64,000 nucleotides of DNA from assembly GCF_024584705.1 (NCBI RefSeq), contig NZ_CP097384.1, positions 1,302,001 to 1,366,000 on the forward strand, given 5' to 3'. The notes below the pieces were generated by a model. The model saw only the letters and a program-made list of their open reading frames with translations, ran no database searches and was not told the DNA's origin. The position numbers were made by a program, and so were the translations under genes. This document shows positions 62,752 to 64,000 of this stretch, piece by piece (positions within the stretch are counted from its first letter, which is position 1; each line of letters starts with the position of its first letter). The stretch is from Blastopirellula sp. J2-11. Its GTDB lineage: Bacteria > Planctomycetota > Planctomycetia > Pirellulales > Pirellulaceae.

Positions 62752-63177
62752 CTAGTCCCACCATACCGCGTACGCCACGCAATCTTCCGGCGGTTGTTCG
62801 GCATGGGGAGGCAGCGGGTATTCGCTATCAATTTCGGACGGCTGTAAGCGGACTAGAAGCTTGGCGATCGTTGCGAGATCGGCCTTGGTGACGATAAACA
62901 CCCGTTCGGAAAACGGCCACATCGTGACGTCGTCTTCCTCGACTTCGTAGATTTGAACCAGGACGTTGACGACATCGCTACGGTCACGAATGGAACGCAG
63001 GGTTTCGTAAAAACCTTGGGGGCCTGGGTGATCGGTCAGGTTGCAGCCGATCGAGCCGTAGTCGTCATTGCCATCAAAGAAAGCATCGATGGTCACCACC
63101 GGCGCAGGCGCCGACATCCCGAGCCCGCCGATCGATTGAATGTGCTCAATTAACGCTTGCCGCTTCGATAGATCCAT
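62752..63177 (-). CDS. Small cytoplasmic protein of unknown function
   Basis: A 141-residue acidic protein without signal peptide or membrane segment. It starts with helical MDLSKRQALIEHIQSIGGLG, then a strand-rich core (VVTIDAFFDGNDDYGSIGCN, VNVLVQIYEVEEDD, RVFIVTKADLATIAKLLVRL). The composition and the run ...DGNDDYGSIGCNL... TDHPGPQGFYETL look like a conserved globular family rather than chance, and codon use appears normal. I do not recognise the family. It lies 10 bases from the 108-bp repeat region's leading spacer, so nothing downstream suggests a partner. Confidence 0.6.
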   Translation of the reverse strand: MDLSKRQALIEHIQSIGGLGMSAPAPVVTIDAFFDGNDDYGSIGCNLTDHPGPQGFYETLRSIRDRSDVVNVLVQIYEVEEDDVTMWPFSERVFIVTKADLATIAKLLVRLQPSEIDSEYPLPPHAEQPPEDCVAYAVWWD

Positions 63178-63371
63178 CAGTCGTAATCACTCTGGGAAAA
63201 TGTAGGGGTTCGAATTCCGCACCGCGTTTCCTAACATTTGCGGCGCTGGCAAGTCAAATATTGTCGGTTGACATTGCGCACGGCCTGCTGGTTGACTGAG
63301 AGGTCTGGCGGTGTGCGCGCGTGGGCAGTGCATCGGCGGGACGGGAGGAGAACGGGATGCGCATGATCCAT

Positions 63372-63816
63372 GTCCGGTCCAGTCCAACCTTTTGGTCCAA
63401 TGGTTCCGCAGCGGCTTCAAAACTACCCAAATTAACGTATGGACAGAGAGAGGCGAGATTCGACGAAAAAAACGCGTGTGTCCGGTCCAGTCCAACCTTT
63501 TGATCCAACGGATCTGCAGCGGCTTCAAAACTACCCAGATTAACGTATGGACAACGAGAGGCGAGATTCGACAGAAAAAATGCGTGTGTCCGGTCCAGTC
63601 CAACCTTTTGGTCCAACGGATCTGCAGCGGCTTCAAAACTACCCAAATTAACGTATGGACATCGAGAGACGAGATTCGACAGAAAAAATGCGTGCGTCCG
63701 GTCCAGTCCAACCTTTTGATCCAACGGATCTGCAGCGGCTTCAAAACTACCCAAATTAACGTATGGAAAGAGAGACGAGGTGCGACAGAAAAAAACGCGT
63801 ACGGTCCGGTCCAACC
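63372..63816. repeat. 108-bp tandem repeat, four copies plus a fragment
   Basis: Units start at 63372, 63480, 63588 and 63696, with a partial fifth at 63804, all exactly 108 bases apart. Each begins GTCCGGTCCAGTCCAACCTT, contains CAGCGGCTTCAAAACTACCC and ends with a GACGAAAAAA or GACAGAAAAAA run. Divergence rises toward the right end. Because 108 is divisible by three, several frames stay open and give 36-residue repeated peptides on the minus strand; there is no start, signal or family match, so I treat it as non-coding. Confidence 0.92.
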
Positions 63817-64000
63817 GTCTGGGGTGATCGCGACCTACGCAGAAAGTTATCGTGCGCCTGTTCGTCCATTCTTCCTGACCTACGGTGATCGATTCTTCTC
63901 TCTTAAGACGCCAATCTTTGCCAGGGTCTCCCTTTTCGCACACGGCGTGGCCCGATACGATTGCGACCAGACCTGCAACAAATTGTCGAGGAACCGGATG

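Noticed and set aside
63372-63816. CRISPR array
   Set aside because: The whole 108-bp unit is repeated with no unique spacers, and no cas genes are present.
63187-63943. Two overlapping minus-strand open frames of 185 and 229 codons over the 108-bp repeats
   Set aside because: They stay open only because the repeat period is a multiple of three; both frames cannot be real, and neither has a supported start or family match.

Overview
The window looks like a chromosomal segment from a planctomycete (Planctomycetota, probably Pirellulaceae close to Blastopirellula/Rhodopirellula). The inference rests on family content: five DUF1559 pseudopilin-like proteins, planctomycete cytochrome (PSCyt1), DUF1549/DUF1553 and DUF1501 proteins, two ECF sigma factors of the Rhodopirellula/Verrucomicrobium type each paired with a membrane FecR-like protein, a giant surface protein with an LEPR-XLL-type N-terminus, and two secreted sulfatases. 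No rRNA, tRNA, integrase, complete insertion sequence or CRISPR array was seen.

Layout. 1-5033: minus-strand locus with two DUF1559 genes, a small lipoprotein, a sigma factor, its FecR partner and the start of a PSCyt1 protein that runs off the left edge. 5683-15834: a single 3383-residue mosaic surface protein (beta-helix repeats, PPC, Ig-like, vWA, FG-GAP-like, dockerin) with near-identical internal DNA repeats. 16116-17285: an outer-membrane beta-barrel protein. 18179-25942 (minus): DUF1559, lipoprotein, PSCyt1/DUF1549/DUF1553 protein, DUF1501 protein and SGNH hydrolase, divergent from a second sigma/FecR pair (26517-28680, plus). 29218-35855: sulfatase, a beta-helix/diheme cytochrome fusion behind another DUF1559 gene, and a leucine-rich-repeat protein. 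36015-43922 is mostly housekeeping: cysS, ispF, a three-gene ABC-2 exporter and an asparagine synthase, with striking palindromic repeats between genes. 44020-52253 (minus): a 637-residue secreted protein of unknown function, a cytochrome-WD40 protein, a second DUF1549/DUF1553 protein and a PQQ-type propeller. 52507-57176 (plus): HD hydrolase, chelatase/MoxR-like AAA+ ATPase and vWA partner. 57474-60547 (minus): DUF1559, lipoprotein, sulfatase. 61204-63177: serine hydrolase and a small unknown protein. The right end carries a 108-bp tandem repeat.

How the genes may work together. The same set recurs: DUF1559 protein, small lipoprotein, then a secreted heme-linked or sulfatase enzyme, in two of the loci with a sigma/FecR pair next to it. 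This suggests modular, separately regulated envelope systems for sensing and degrading particular (perhaps sulfated) polymers. The families are known; the function of the combined module is inference. The two FecR proteins also share a long conserved C-terminal region ending in a distinctive motif, which could be the sensing domain.
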